Positions 8,541-17,683 of a stretch of DNA of 64,000 nt are shown here, piece after piece. A model generated the notes under the pieces. The model saw nothing but the letters and a program-made list of their open reading frames with translations. It had not been told where the DNA came from and made no database searches. Origin of the DNA: Tianweitania sediminis (GTDB lineage: Bacteria > Pseudomonadota > Alphaproteobacteria > Rhizobiales > Rhizobiaceae); contig NZ_JAGIYY010000001.1 of NCBI RefSeq assembly GCF_017813335.1, positions 310,001 to 374,000 on the forward strand, given 5' to 3'. The position numbers were made by a program, and so were the translations under genes. Every line of letters starts with the position of its first letter. Within the stretch, counting starts at the first letter, position 1.

Positions 8541-10577
8541 ATGTTCGACGTCGTCGAGGCTTCCATCAGCCAGTTGCGCACCGCCTTGGACGAGGGGGCG
8601 GTCACAAGTGTCGGGCTTGTTGCAGCCTACCTGAACCGGATCGCCTTCTATGATCGCCGCGGCCCGATCCTCAACTCGGTTTGCGTGCTGAATCCCAAGA
8701 TGTTCGAAGAGGCGAAGGCCGCTGATATCCGCCGGTCCGGAGGGAAAGTTCTCAGCCCGCTCGATGGGATTCCCTACACAGCGAAAGACAGCTTCAAGGC
8801 CAAGGGATTGACGGTGGCTGCTGGTTCGCCAGCCTTTGCCGATCTCATCGCCTCCGACGATTCTTTTGCCATTGCAAGGCTTCGCGCCAGCGGCGCTGCC
8901 CTGATAGGCCTGACGAACATGCCGCCCATGGCAAACGGCGGGATGCAGCGCGGTTACTACGGAAGAGCAGAGTCCCCGTACAATTCCAACTACCTGACCG
9001 CCGCGTATGCGTCAGGCTCATCAAACGGTTCCGGAACGGCAACAGCCGCGTCTTTTGCCGCCTTCGGATTGGGCGAAGAAACATGGTCGAGCGGCCGCGC
9101 CCCAGCGTCCAACAACGCGCTTTGCGCCTATACACCCAGCCGAGGGGTGATTTCCGTTCGCGGGAACTGGCCGCTCGTGCCCACCATGGATGTGGTGGTG
9201 CCGCACACACGCACCATGGCGGACATGCTCGAGATCCTTGATGTGCTCGTGGCCGATGACGAAGACAGCCGAGGTGATTTCTGGCGGAGCCAGCCTTGGA
9301 TCACGCTGCCTCGCCCGTCCGAAACACGCCCCGCCAGCTATCGAAACGTCGCCCGGACGGCCACTCTCAAGGGTTTAAGGCTCGGTGTTCCCGCCATGTA
9401 TATCAATCAGGACCCCGTGGCAGGCTCAGGGGCAAAGCCCGGCATCGGTGGTCCTACTGGGCAGCGGATCGACACACGGCCTTCAGTTCTGGCTCTATGG
9501 GAGCGAGCCCGTCAGGCTTTGGAAGCCGCAGGCGCCGAGATTCTCGTCGTCAATTTCCCTCTTGTCTCGAATTATGAGGGGGATCGGGTTGGCTGTCCGA
9601 CCATCGCTACGCGCGGGCTTGTGAGCCCACCATTCCTGCATCACGAGATCCTGGATCTATCCGCTTGGTCATGGAACGACTTTCTGGAGCAGAATGGCGA
9701 TCCGCAGTTCCCTAACCTGAACCAGATCGAAGGCAAGGCCATTTTCCCACAACCAGCAGGCGCCTTGCCGGACCGCTACCACGGCTTCCCTGACTGCCTG
9801 TCAGACTACCCGAAAAACGCGGGAGAAAATGCCGGCAGGAAATTCAAGGATATTCCCGATATTGAAGATGGCCTCCTCGGACTGGAGGAGACGCGTCGTC
9901 GGGATTTGGAACAGTGGATGTCTGAACTAGGACTGGACGCAGTGATATTCCCAGCGGTGGCAGATGTGGGTCCTGCGGACGCCGACACGAACGCCGCCTC
10001 CGCTGATCTCGCCTGGCGCAACGGGGTTTGGGTAGCGAACGGAAATCTCGCGATAAGGCACTGCGGCGTTCCCACCGTCACTGTTCCAATGGGTATCATG
10101 GAAGACACCAAGATGCCGGTCGGCCTTACCTTTGCAGGCCGAGCCTGGGATGATGTCAACCTGCTCGGCATGGCATCAGCTTTTGAGGCTACTGGTCCGT
10201 ATCGGGGCGTGCCGCCAAGAACCCCTCCGCTGAAAAAAGGTCCGCCGGTGGATGTTGCTTCGGCAGGCCCCTCCGGAGAACTCCGCCTGGCTGTCCGGGT
10301 CGAGGACGTCGACAGCACGCATGAGCGCGTGACCGTTGAGGGAGAATGCCGCACTTCTGCTGTGAACATCACCATCAACGGTGCTCCCATCCAGGTGGAT
10401 CAGAACGGTGCTTGTTTTCGCGGGTCGGAAGTTTTTCCGAAGAACAAGCATGTTCACAGCCAATGGAGTGATCCCTGGGGACATTTGGTGATCGCGATTG
10501 CAAGCGACGGGCAGGGCGCGTTCGTTGAAGCAGCTGCGAGGCGCACCGACCCGTCTCATCATCATCATCATCGGTAG
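8541..10577 (+). CDS. amidase signature family hydrolase with C-terminal extension and His-run tail
   Basis: A 678-residue protein, long for this family (usually 450-550). The amidase domain covers about residues 1-560: the catalytic Lys in YTAKDSF (K82), the Ser-Gly loop ASGSSNGSGTA (about 157-166), and the nucleophile region GEETWSSGRAPASNNAL, a variant of the usual GTDTGGSIRIPA. Residues about 570-670 form an extra region rich in beta-prone stretches, absent from normal amidases. The protein ends SHHHHHR, from a (CAT)5 run. AGGAGG 7 nt upstream fixes the ATG. No signal peptide is seen, so it is probably cytoplasmic. It likely hydrolyses an amide taken up by the upstream ABC system. Confidence 0.83.
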   Translation: MFDVVEASISQLRTALDEGAVTSVGLVAAYLNRIAFYDRRGPILNSVCVLNPKMFEEAKAADIRRSGGKVLSPLDGIPYTAKDSFKAKGLTVAAGSPAFADLIASDDSFAIARLRASGAALIGLTNMPPMANGGMQRGYYGRAESPYNSNYLTAAYASGSSNGSGTATAASFAAFGLGEETWSSGRAPASNNALCAYTPSRGVISVRGNWPLVPTMDVVVPHTRTMADMLEILDVLVADDEDSRGDFWRSQPWITLPRPSETRPASYRNVARTATLKGLRLGVPAMYINQDPVAGSGAKPGIGGPTGQRIDTRPSVLALWERARQALEAAGAEILVVNFPLVSNYEGDRVGCPTIATRGLVSPPFLHHEILDLSAWSWNDFLEQNGDPQFPNLNQIEGKAIFPQPAGALPDRYHGFPDCLSDYPKNAGENAGRKFKDIPDIEDGLLGLEETRRRDLEQWMSELGLDAVIFPAVADVGPADADTNAASADLAWRNGVWVANGNLAIRHCGVPTVTVPMGIMEDTKMPVGLTFAGRAWDDVNLLGMASAFEATGPYRGVPPRTPPLKKGPPVDVASAGPSGELRLAVRVEDVDSTHERVTVEGECRTSAVNITINGAPIQVDQNGACFRGSEVFPKNKHVHSQWSDPWGHLVIAIASDGQGAFVEAAARRTDPSHHHHHR

Positions 10578-10694
10578 ACCTGCACATCTACTGACCCAAC
10601 GAGTTGCCTTCCCCGGCGCATACTGCGGTCGGTTCGTCTGAAATGGTGAGCCTCGGCTGCCGCACCGAAGACTGAGCGAACGCGAGCCTTCGGC

Positions 10695-10719
10695 TAGCCG
10701 CGGCCTCCAGCTGCGGCTA
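10695..10719 (+). other. inverted repeat between amidase and kinase genes
   Basis: TAGCCGC, an 11-nt loop and GCGGCTA form a 7-bp perfect stem in the 173-bp gap after the amidase. No T-run follows. It may be a weak transcript-end structure or have no function. Confidence 0.25.
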
Positions 10720-10750
10720 TATCTCAGAGGAACTCTTCCTGGTGTGATGC

Positions 10751-12802
10751 ATGCTTCGCAAGATCCGACCTGCGCTCCTGCTGAGCCTTGCTGCAGTCAT
10801 CCCCATGATCCTGCTCCTCGCCGCTCTCGGCGGCTACCTCTTCAGAGAGCAGCAAAGAGGTCTTGAGGAAGCGATACGGCAGAGCGCCGGACAGACTGGC
10901 GCACTTCTTGCGCAAGAACTGCGCACTCAGGTGCAGCTCCTCACAGTCCTTGGCGAGTCTCCGCGGCTGGATCCGCCTATGCAAACGGATGAATTTGTCC
11001 GACTGGCAGAGCGCCTGCGCTCGCGGATCCCGTTGTGGGAAATCATACGAGTAACTGATCTTGATGGTACGATCCTGGCTTCAACGCCGCCCCGGGAGGG
11101 TGTGGTCGGGTCGCCTGTGATTGACCGCGAAAGCCACGAGCAGCTCTCGTTGACCGGCAAACCCGTGATCGGAAATCTCGTGAGGGGCCGCAACGGGCGT
11201 TGGGCCTTTCCCGTCCGCGTTCCTGTTCAGCGTTCAGGCACCGTTTACGTACTGTCTGCAGTGCTGCGTCCCGAAAGTCTCGCTGAATATCTCTACGCAA
11301 ATGGGCTTCAGAGAGGTTGGGAAGCCTTGATCCTTGATGGCGAGGGTCGTGTTGTTGCAGCAACCGGCTCCACATCCCTTCTGCTCGGATCACAAGGTGT
11401 GCTGGAGCCGCCAACGACCCAGGCTTCGAGCGAAAGTTTCCGTGTGAATGTCGGATCCGAGCCCTACGAGATGGGTGCTGCTTCAATCGGCGGCACAAAG
11501 TGGAGCGTTTATGTCGGATTGCCCTTGGTTCAATACCAGGCTCCGATCGGACGTGCCTATCGGATGCTGCTGCTGGCGGGCTTTGTCGCGCTTTTGCTGT
11601 CCATATTTGCCACCTGGCTGGCGATCAGAGAGTTAGCGAGTCGCCGGGAGCAAGATCGTGTTCTATCCAATAATCACCGCCTCGAGGCTCTCGGCAAACT
11701 GGCAGGCGGAATAGCGCACGACTTCAACAATCTTCTTATGAGCTTTCAGTCCGGGATCGAGATCATCAGACGCGGAACAGGGGGAGACGAACGGACCGAA
11801 CGTGTCTCTAAGTTGATGCTTGAATCGGTGGAACGGGGCAAGAACATGTCCCAGCGCCTGTTGGCCTTCTCCCGGCAGTCTGATCATCGCCGGGAGGTTT
11901 TTGACCTGCAAGCGCGACTCGACGAGCTGCGGCCAGTAATCTCCCAGGCGACGCGTGCCAACATTAATCTTGCGATTGAAGGAAGTCCGGAGCCTTGGGC
12001 GGTCAATGTCGATCCCGAAGCTTTGGAGATCGCAATGGTCAACCTCGTAAGCAACGCGAAAGATGCCATGCCTGATGGGGGAACGCTCAGCATTCAGGTG
12101 AAGAACATCCAGGACGGCAAGACTATTTCACCCGCCTTGAAAGGACCTTTCGTGAGTGTCTCAGTTAGCGACACCGGCTCCGGCATTAGCCAAGCGGATC
12201 TCCATCGGGTTTTTGATCCGTTCTTCACCACCAAGGGAGCCGGGTTCACTGGTCTCGGCCTCAGTCAGGTTTACGGCTTTGCAAAACGATCAGGCGGGGT
12301 CATCGAGGCGTCCAGCGTGCCGGGCCGCGGATCGATATTTTCCCTTTACCTCCCGCGTGCGGACGCACCCGCCTCGCCTGAAGCCACCTTGAAGGCCGAA
12401 GCTCCGCTGGCGGGCGTGGTCCTAGTCGTCGACGACACGCCTTCAGCGTCTAGAGCTGCACAGATGTTGCTCGAAACAGAAGGCTGCGAAGTCTTGCTGG
12501 CCTCCAACGGCGATGAGGCTCTGGAACAGCTAAATCGGCAAAGCCGCATTCAATGGGTTCTCTGCGATGTCATGATGCCCGGCATATCCGGACTCGATCT
12601 TGCGCCGCTGATCCGCCGAAACCATCCAAGACTGCCGATCATTCTGATGTCGGGCTACAATGAGTTGATTGGGAAGGGTGTTCCTTCAGCATTTCCGCTG
12701 CTGCGCAAGCCTTTCGACTCGCAGCAGTTGCGTCGAGCCCTAGCCTCCGCCGAGGCAGAATGCACGCGCACCGCGACGATCCTTCAGTTGAAGCGGGGGT
12801 AA
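10751..12802 (+). CDS. membrane hybrid sensor histidine kinase with C-terminal receiver
   Basis: A 683-residue inner-membrane sensor. One transmembrane helix lies at about 8-28 and a second at about 275-297, enclosing a roughly 245-residue periplasmic Cache-like sensing region. The HisKA box follows, with H323 in GGIAHDFNNLL, then an HATPase domain with NLVSNAKDAMPDGG (N box), VSDTGSGI (G1) and GAGFTGLGLSQVYG (G2). A receiver domain at about 555-675 has VVDD, the phospho-acceptor D606 in LCDVMMPG, and a Lys in LLRKPF. There is no DNA-binding output and no response-regulator gene adjacent, so the partner is elsewhere or the receiver is a sink. It may sense the substrate handled by the upstream amidase/ABC genes. 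Confidence 0.87.
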   Translation: MLRKIRPALLLSLAAVIPMILLLAALGGYLFREQQRGLEEAIRQSAGQTGALLAQELRTQVQLLTVLGESPRLDPPMQTDEFVRLAERLRSRIPLWEIIRVTDLDGTILASTPPREGVVGSPVIDRESHEQLSLTGKPVIGNLVRGRNGRWAFPVRVPVQRSGTVYVLSAVLRPESLAEYLYANGLQRGWEALILDGEGRVVAATGSTSLLLGSQGVLEPPTTQASSESFRVNVGSEPYEMGAASIGGTKWSVYVGLPLVQYQAPIGRAYRMLLLAGFVALLLSIFATWLAIRELASRREQDRVLSNNHRLEALGKLAGGIAHDFNNLLMSFQSGIEIIRRGTGGDERTERVSKLMLESVERGKNMSQRLLAFSRQSDHRREVFDLQARLDELRPVISQATRANINLAIEGSPEPWAVNVDPEALEIAMVNLVSNAKDAMPDGGTLSIQVKNIQDGKTISPALKGPFVSVSVSDTGSGISQADLHRVFDPFFTTKGAGFTGLGLSQVYGFAKRSGGVIEASSVPGRGSIFSLYLPRADAPASPEATLKAEAPLAGVVLVVDDTPSASRAAQMLLETEGCEVLLASNGDEALEQLNRQSRIQWVLCDVMMPGISGLDLAPLIRRNHPRLPIILMSGYNELIGKGVPSAFPLLRKPFDSQQLRRALASAEAECTRTATILQLKRG

Positions 12803-12806
12803 AAAT

Positions 12807-12822
12807 CCTTTCTTTCGAAGGG
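12807..12822 (+). terminator. possible weak terminator after the kinase
   Basis: CCTTTC, loop TTTC, GAAGGG forms a 6-bp stem (one G-U pair), preceded by AAAAA and followed by CTTTG, starting 5 bp after the kinase stop. Stem stability is low. Confidence 0.25.
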
Positions 12823-13094
12823 CTTTGTGGTTGCGAGCCTAATCGCCTGGCACGCTACTAATCGTCCGCCTAAAACGACTTTGCACCGCTCTCCTTGAAG
12901 CTGGAGCCATGTCCCTGGTGTGTGCGTCTGTTGACAAAGCTTGTGGGCGGAAGTCCCGCCAACTCCACCAGGCGCCCCGCCGTGTTCCTTTGAGAGCATG
13001 TTAACCAAGGCCGCGGAGAACCGCCAAGAGATGGGGCGCACTGGTTCGTTTGCTGCTCGCTGACGCTAGCTACCCTGCAGGAAGGAGGTCAGAC

Positions 13095-14288
13095 ATGCGC
13101 TTCACCAGGCTCATCATCGGTTTTCTGGTCATTCTGCTAGCGGTTGCCGTGATCGCTGGCGAGCAGATGGCCGGAGCGAGTGCGGATGCCGTCGTTAATG
13201 CCCGACTGACCACGGTCAGGGCACCTATTGCAGGGCAGCTGACAAGCGAAAGGCGCGCCTTGGGGTCTGCGGTCGCTGAGGGTGAAAGCTTAGGAAGGAT
13301 ACAGGACACGACAGCAGACGATATCCGGCTGAACGACCTGATCCATGATCGAGCCATGGCGTCGGCTGAGGTCGAGCGGCTGACCAAGTCCATTGCATCG
13401 ATCGAGACCGCCGTGAGAGGTCTTCAACTCCGTTCTCAGACCTACCGAGAAGAGCGCGTGCGGCAGCTCGCGACCGAGTTGAGTTCAGCGCAATCGCAGA
13501 TCGCAGTCGCTGAAGCGCGTGTCGAAGAAGCTCAGGCGGCCTTTGCAAGATCTCAGCAGCTGACCAACAGAGGTCTTGAACCCTCCGCCTCCTTCGAGCG
13601 TATCCGCGCGACGCAACAAGTTGCGGAATTGGAACTGGAAGATGCCAAGCAGCGCGCGCGAGCAGCCGAGATCGTCCTTCAGTCCGCAAGGCGGGGCACA
13701 TTCTTGGGGGACGGTTACAATGACGCTCCTTATTCAGAACAGCAGATTTCCGAACTGTCTCTTCGCCTCGGGGAATTGAGGGCGAGCCTTGCAGCCGAGC
13801 AAGCCAGATCAAGCGCCCTTCAGCAGCGCATCGCGACCGAACGGTTACGCGTGAACCGCCTGGCCTCGGCTGAGCTGAGTTCAAACGTGTCGGGACGCGT
13901 TTGGGAGGTGCTTGCTGGCAATGGTGAAACGGTCCAGCGCGGCCAAGACCTGATAAGGCTGATCGATTGTCGCTCGGCGATCGTGACGCTCAGCGTCTCG
14001 GAAAACGTGTATAACCGCCTCAAGGTCGGCGATGCTGCTACGTTCCGCGCCAGTGCGGACGGACAGCTGTTCTCAGGCACCATAACCAGATTGGCAGGTT
14101 CGGGCGCTGAAACGATCTATCGCAACCTGGCGATCGCACCAGGCGAAAGCCATCTCGAACGCTACGATGTGACCCTTCTCTCCCCGTCGCTTAACGGAGA
14201 CCCGGATCTTGGTTGCGCTGTGGGCCGGACAGGTCGCGCCTTCTTTGAATCACGGCCTTTCGATTTCCTGCGTCGGTTCTGGAGCTGA
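13095..14288 (+). CDS. bgsB: HlyD-family membrane fusion protein, BgsB-like partner of a GT2 synthase
   Basis: A 397-residue periplasmic adaptor anchored by an N-terminal transmembrane helix (about 4-22). It has a biotinyl-lipoyl-like half motif near TTVRAPIAGQLTS, a long alpha-helical coiled region of about 100-260 rich in Glu, Arg, Ala and Gln, then the second lipoyl half (SNVSGRVWEVLAGNGETVQRG) and a beta-barrel region. GGAGGT lies 6 nt before ATG 13095. The glycosyltransferase starts 1 bp after its stop. The order adaptor then GT2 synthase matches bgsB-bgsA of Sinorhizobium, which make mixed-linkage beta-glucan. The symbol is inferred from gene order and family, not from alignment. Confidence 0.7.
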   Translation: MRFTRLIIGFLVILLAVAVIAGEQMAGASADAVVNARLTTVRAPIAGQLTSERRALGSAVAEGESLGRIQDTTADDIRLNDLIHDRAMASAEVERLTKSIASIETAVRGLQLRSQTYREERVRQLATELSSAQSQIAVAEARVEEAQAAFARSQQLTNRGLEPSASFERIRATQQVAELELEDAKQRARAAEIVLQSARRGTFLGDGYNDAPYSEQQISELSLRLGELRASLAAEQARSSALQQRIATERLRVNRLASAELSSNVSGRVWEVLAGNGETVQRGQDLIRLIDCRSAIVTLSVSENVYNRLKVGDAATFRASADGQLFSGTITRLAGSGAETIYRNLAIAPGESHLERYDVTLLSPSLNGDPDLGCAVGRTGRAFFESRPFDFLRRFWS

Positions 14289-14289
14289 A

Positions 14290-16269
14290 ATGCCTTTCCT
14301 GCACCTGAGCGAGACAGGTTCGAGCCTCGTCCACCTGGTGTTGGTGCTGGCAATCGGGATGATCGCGCCTGCTCTGTTTTCAAGAACCGTCACCTGGCAC
14401 CGCGCTCTTCTGTTCGGCATCGCAGCCATCCTGACCCTACGCTACATCTGGTGGCGTGCCACGGAAACGCTTGCGCCGCTTGGTTTATCGCTCGACTTCT
14501 TTGCGAGTTGGTCATTCTTTGCCATAGAGGCCGGTGCCGCGCTTTCATCGATCAGCGCCTTCCTGATCTTGTCCCGTACGTTGGACCGCCGTCCAGAAGC
14601 GGATCGACACTTGGATTGGTGGAACCCGGGTGAAGCCCCGCGAGCTGCGATCCTGATTGCAACCTACAATGAGGAAAAGGAAGTTCTTGAACGAACGATC
14701 GTTGGGGCGCGTGCTTCAAACTATCCGCATGTCGAGGTTCTTGTCCTTGATGACGGCAAGCGGGAGTGGCTAAGGGAATTCTGCGAAGAGCGTGGCGTTC
14801 GGCATGTCACGCGGCCTGACAACAAGGGCGCAAAAGCCGGCAACATGAACCACGCGCTCGATTTGCTGGAAGCGGAAGGACCGCCGGATTTCATTGCCGT
14901 CCTTGATGCAGATTTTGTGCCGCATACGAATTTCTTGAGCCGCACCATCGCGCTGTTTCACCAGGCAGATGTGGGATTGGTTCAGACTCCGCAACATTTC
15001 TTCAATGCCGACCCTATCCAGCACAATCTTGGCCTCAGCCGATCCTATCCCGACGAGCAGCGCTTCTTCTTCGATCACCTTCAGTCCTCGCGCGATGCCT
15101 GGGGCATCGGCTTTTGCTGCGGAACGTCGTCGGTGGCACGATGGGAGGCGATCCGAAAGATTGGCGGCTTTCCGACGGAGAGCATCACCGAAGACTTCAT
15201 GCTGACCTTGGCGCTGCAGGACGCAGGGTACCGCACCGTCTATCTAAACGAGGCACTGACGGAGGGCCTCGCGCCCGAAGGCCTCAAGGAGTACATCACG
15301 CAGCGTGCGCGCTGGTGCCTGGGCCTGATGCAGATTGCCCGAAGCCGGCTTGGGCCATTCGGGAGCAACAGCCTTCGCCTGCGGGACCGCTGGAGCGTTG
15401 TGGATTCGGTGCTCTATTGGACCATGAGTTTCGCGTTTCGCTTGGCAGCCCTGATTTACCCGCTTCTTTACTGGTTCTTCAACGTCACTGTTGTTGACGC
15501 GACCGTGCCGGACGTTCTGAGCTACTTTGGTGTGTACTTCGTTTGGATCCTCTTTACCCTCAATTTCGTCTCAGGCGGGCTGGTTGTGCCAATCGTCAAC
15601 GATGTCAGCCAGCTCTTGGGCGCAGTCCCCATCTCACGTGCAGCCTGGACTGGGCTTCTTCAACCCAAAGGGCACCCTTTCTCGGTTACGGCGAAAGGGG
15701 GTGACCGCAGCAAGGTCGTCGTGCAATGGCGGCTCATGCTGCCCTTTGCAACGATGTTTGCCTTCACCTTCATAGGGCTTGTCCTCGGCATCTTCTTTGA
15801 TCGTTACGCGTTCAACGAGGCTGGCGACGGCAAGCTCGTCATCTTGTTCTGGACCTTTTACAATCTCTTCGTTCTGGCCGTGACGCTGGTTGTTTGTGTG
15901 GAGCTTCCCAGGCGGGAACGCCATTTGGGTGATCAACCTGAGCGCGCCATCGTGCGAATGGGCGGCGAAGAGCACCAGGTCTGGATCACCAGCCTGACCC
16001 AGAACACCTTACGGATCCGCGGCGCAGCGATCGCTGACGAGCAACAGGTCGAGATCGAGATCAACGGCGTGGGCCTGGTCCGTGCTGTCGTGTCTTTGCC
16101 GAGCGAGGATGGCGCAAGGCTGCTGCTTGAGCCCACAATGGATCAGCACGACGCATTGCTGCGGCGCTTTTACGCGACCGGCGATGCGCCTGGGGTCACT
16201 CAAACCCGTTACAATGGGTTACTACGGGATCTAGCCCGCCGCTTCTCATTCGCGCAAGAAAGCGCTTAG
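14290..16269 (+). CDS. bgsA: membrane GT2 glucan synthase (cellulose-synthase-like, BgsA-like)
   Basis: A 659-residue processive beta-glycosyltransferase. Two or three N-terminal membrane helices precede the GT-A domain: UDP-binding DDG (D154/D155), DAD (206-208), QTPQHFF (232 on), the catalytic TED (300-302) and QRARW (338-342, the QxxRW motif). Further membrane helices follow at about 370-560. The C-terminus (about 560-659) occupies the place of a PilZ domain and has PRRERH, but lacks a clear D/NxSxxG box. This recalls BgsA, reported to respond to c-di-GMP without a canonical PilZ domain. It probably makes and exports a linear glucan with the adaptor 13095-14288. Plain cellulose synthase is less likely, as no bcsB or bcsZ gene is nearby. 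Confidence 0.75.
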   Translation: MPFLHLSETGSSLVHLVLVLAIGMIAPALFSRTVTWHRALLFGIAAILTLRYIWWRATETLAPLGLSLDFFASWSFFAIEAGAALSSISAFLILSRTLDRRPEADRHLDWWNPGEAPRAAILIATYNEEKEVLERTIVGARASNYPHVEVLVLDDGKREWLREFCEERGVRHVTRPDNKGAKAGNMNHALDLLEAEGPPDFIAVLDADFVPHTNFLSRTIALFHQADVGLVQTPQHFFNADPIQHNLGLSRSYPDEQRFFFDHLQSSRDAWGIGFCCGTSSVARWEAIRKIGGFPTESITEDFMLTLALQDAGYRTVYLNEALTEGLAPEGLKEYITQRARWCLGLMQIARSRLGPFGSNSLRLRDRWSVVDSVLYWTMSFAFRLAALIYPLLYWFFNVTVVDATVPDVLSYFGVYFVWILFTLNFVSGGLVVPIVNDVSQLLGAVPISRAAWTGLLQPKGHPFSVTAKGGDRSKVVVQWRLMLPFATMFAFTFIGLVLGIFFDRYAFNEAGDGKLVILFWTFYNLFVLAVTLVVCVELPRRERHLGDQPERAIVRMGGEEHQVWITSLTQNTLRIRGAAIADEQQVEIEINGVGLVRAVVSLPSEDGARLLLEPTMDQHDALLRRFYATGDAPGVTQTRYNGLLRDLARRFSFAQESA

Positions 16270-17351
16270 CGCTTTGATCTGCCCTGAAGAAGTGCCAGAG
16301 CCGCGCTCAGCGTTTGTGCCTCTGCGGTACTGCGGGACTCGTAAGGGTATACGTCCTGGCCCTTCATGACCGCGGCAGCGGTGTTTGCCAAGTTTCTGAA
16401 CGGATCCGCAAAAAGCCGTACAAACAACAGCGTCATCAAAAGGAGGCCCACCACAAAAGCAGCGGGGATGATCACCAGGGATGACATTGGTGTCGTCACG
16501 GAGACAGCATTATTGTCGATGCGCGCCACCATGCTCCAGCCAAAGGCGGGCAGGTCTTCATAGCTCACCTGTGGAATGACGGTGGTGAAATATTCCTGCC
16601 CGTCTGTCCATGTCTCGAGGCTCGTGAACGCGACGCCTGCCATAGCGGCGCGCGTGCTTGGCAAGTCGAGCGTCTCGATCTCATCTTTGGTACCGATCAC
16701 GACCGTCCCCGACCTATCGATCAGAAACACGTCAAGCCCCATGGCTTGCGCGCTATCCCGAAGATGTCTTGAGGCCCAGGCCTGATCCAGATGAAGGCCG
16801 AGGACACCGGAAACTGCGCCATCTTGATTTCGAATGGGTGTCGCCAAATCAAGGAAGCGGCGTGGCTCTCCTGATTGAGAGGGCAGCAGCTTCGCCAGCA
16901 AAACAGCCTCGTGAACATCGCCGGCGAAATCGCCTTCAAGCCCTCGCTGGAACCAGGGACGCTGCGAAACGTCCTGCCCTTCAAGAAGTCGCCCGGAGGC
17001 CATGGTCACGGTACCGTCAAGTGCCGCAATCCCCGCCCAGGAGACGCGTGAGCTATCGCCAACAACGAGATCGAGGGACGAACGCACGGCTTCGGGGCCT
17101 CGTCCCACAATATCTTCTGCAATTGTGCGGGCATGACGCCATTCCTGATGCAGAGCCCGAGCGAAATCCACCTGCAGTCCCCTGGCTCGGACTGTCACGG
17201 CTTCTGCCAGAGCATCACGCCGAAACTGCGAACCTCGATCGGAAACGAGGTACCAACTCACCGAGGCCGCTAGGGCGAGCGCCAAGGCCACAAAACCGAA
17301 GATCGCAGTTGTCAGGGTTGGCGCTTTGGTTTTTGCTTGTTCTGAGGGCAA
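16266..17351 (-). CDS. dCache-HAMP sensory protein without an output domain
   Basis: A 361-residue membrane protein with one helix at about 14-34 and a second at about 280-302, enclosing a periplasmic double-Cache-like region (typical pieces: TMASGRLLEGQDVSQRPWFQRG and LDLATPIRNQDGAVSGVLGLHLD). A HAMP-like segment at about 303-355 follows and then the chain stops. No kinase, GGDEF, EAL or methyl-accepting domain is present. The TTG start at 17351 is the only reasonable initiation codon. Its stop overlaps that of the glucan synthase by 4 bp, tail to tail. It may be a truncated receptor, or an anti-factor-like sensor that signals by protein contact. A link to glucan control is inference from position. 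Confidence 0.7.
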   Translation of the reverse strand: MPSEQAKTKAPTLTTAIFGFVALALALAASVSWYLVSDRGSQFRRDALAEAVTVRARGLQVDFARALHQEWRHARTIAEDIVGRGPEAVRSSLDLVVGDSSRVSWAGIAALDGTVTMASGRLLEGQDVSQRPWFQRGLEGDFAGDVHEAVLLAKLLPSQSGEPRRFLDLATPIRNQDGAVSGVLGLHLDQAWASRHLRDSAQAMGLDVFLIDRSGTVVIGTKDEIETLDLPSTRAAMAGVAFTSLETWTDGQEYFTTVIPQVSYEDLPAFGWSMVARIDNNAVSVTTPMSSLVIIPAAFVVGLLLMTLLFVRLFADPFRNLANTAAAVMKGQDVYPYESRSTAEAQTLSAALALLQGRSKR

Positions 17352-17683
17352 GCTGCTTCCCGGCTTCGTTATTCAGCCGCTCCGGCCGATACTCAAGAGG
17401 TCGTCGTTTCGGCCGCCTTCGCCGACAGCCAAATCGACGTGCCTCCAATCCTGAGCGCAGAATCTCAATGAGCGGTTAAAGCTGTGTGCCAAGGGACACC
17501 TTCCTAGGGCAACGGTCTTCTTTGCCGAATTCCGCCGCCTTCATCGCAGCGGGTGATCACGAAGCCGGGCAGCGGCGAAGGCCGACCGCCCAGCAGCTCC
17601 CACAAGTCTGCTTCAACCAAGCCGCTCTTTAAAGCCGCCCTTCAGCTTGCCACCCACATCTTGGCGCCGCACCTTGCTTCTCA
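17352..17683. other. 332-bp gap with no recognised gene
   Basis: The gap lies between the start of the Cache-HAMP gene and the stop of the amidase. Short open frames on both strands have no family resemblance and no convincing ribosome-binding sites. It must hold the promoter for the Cache-HAMP gene, but no clear box was seen. An 8-bp GTGATCAC at 17553-17560 is probably chance. Confidence 0.5.

Noticed and set aside
10560-10574. (CAT)5 run considered as a cloning artefact (engineered His tag)
   Set aside because: It is five His followed by Arg and stop within continuous native-looking sequence, with normal downstream intergenic DNA, so a natural repeat is more likely.
17553-17560. GTGATCAC matching the operator core at 2501
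   Set aside because: It is only 8 bp without the flanking TTGT/ACAA arms. Such a word is expected about once by chance in 64 kb, and similar hits occur inside genes.
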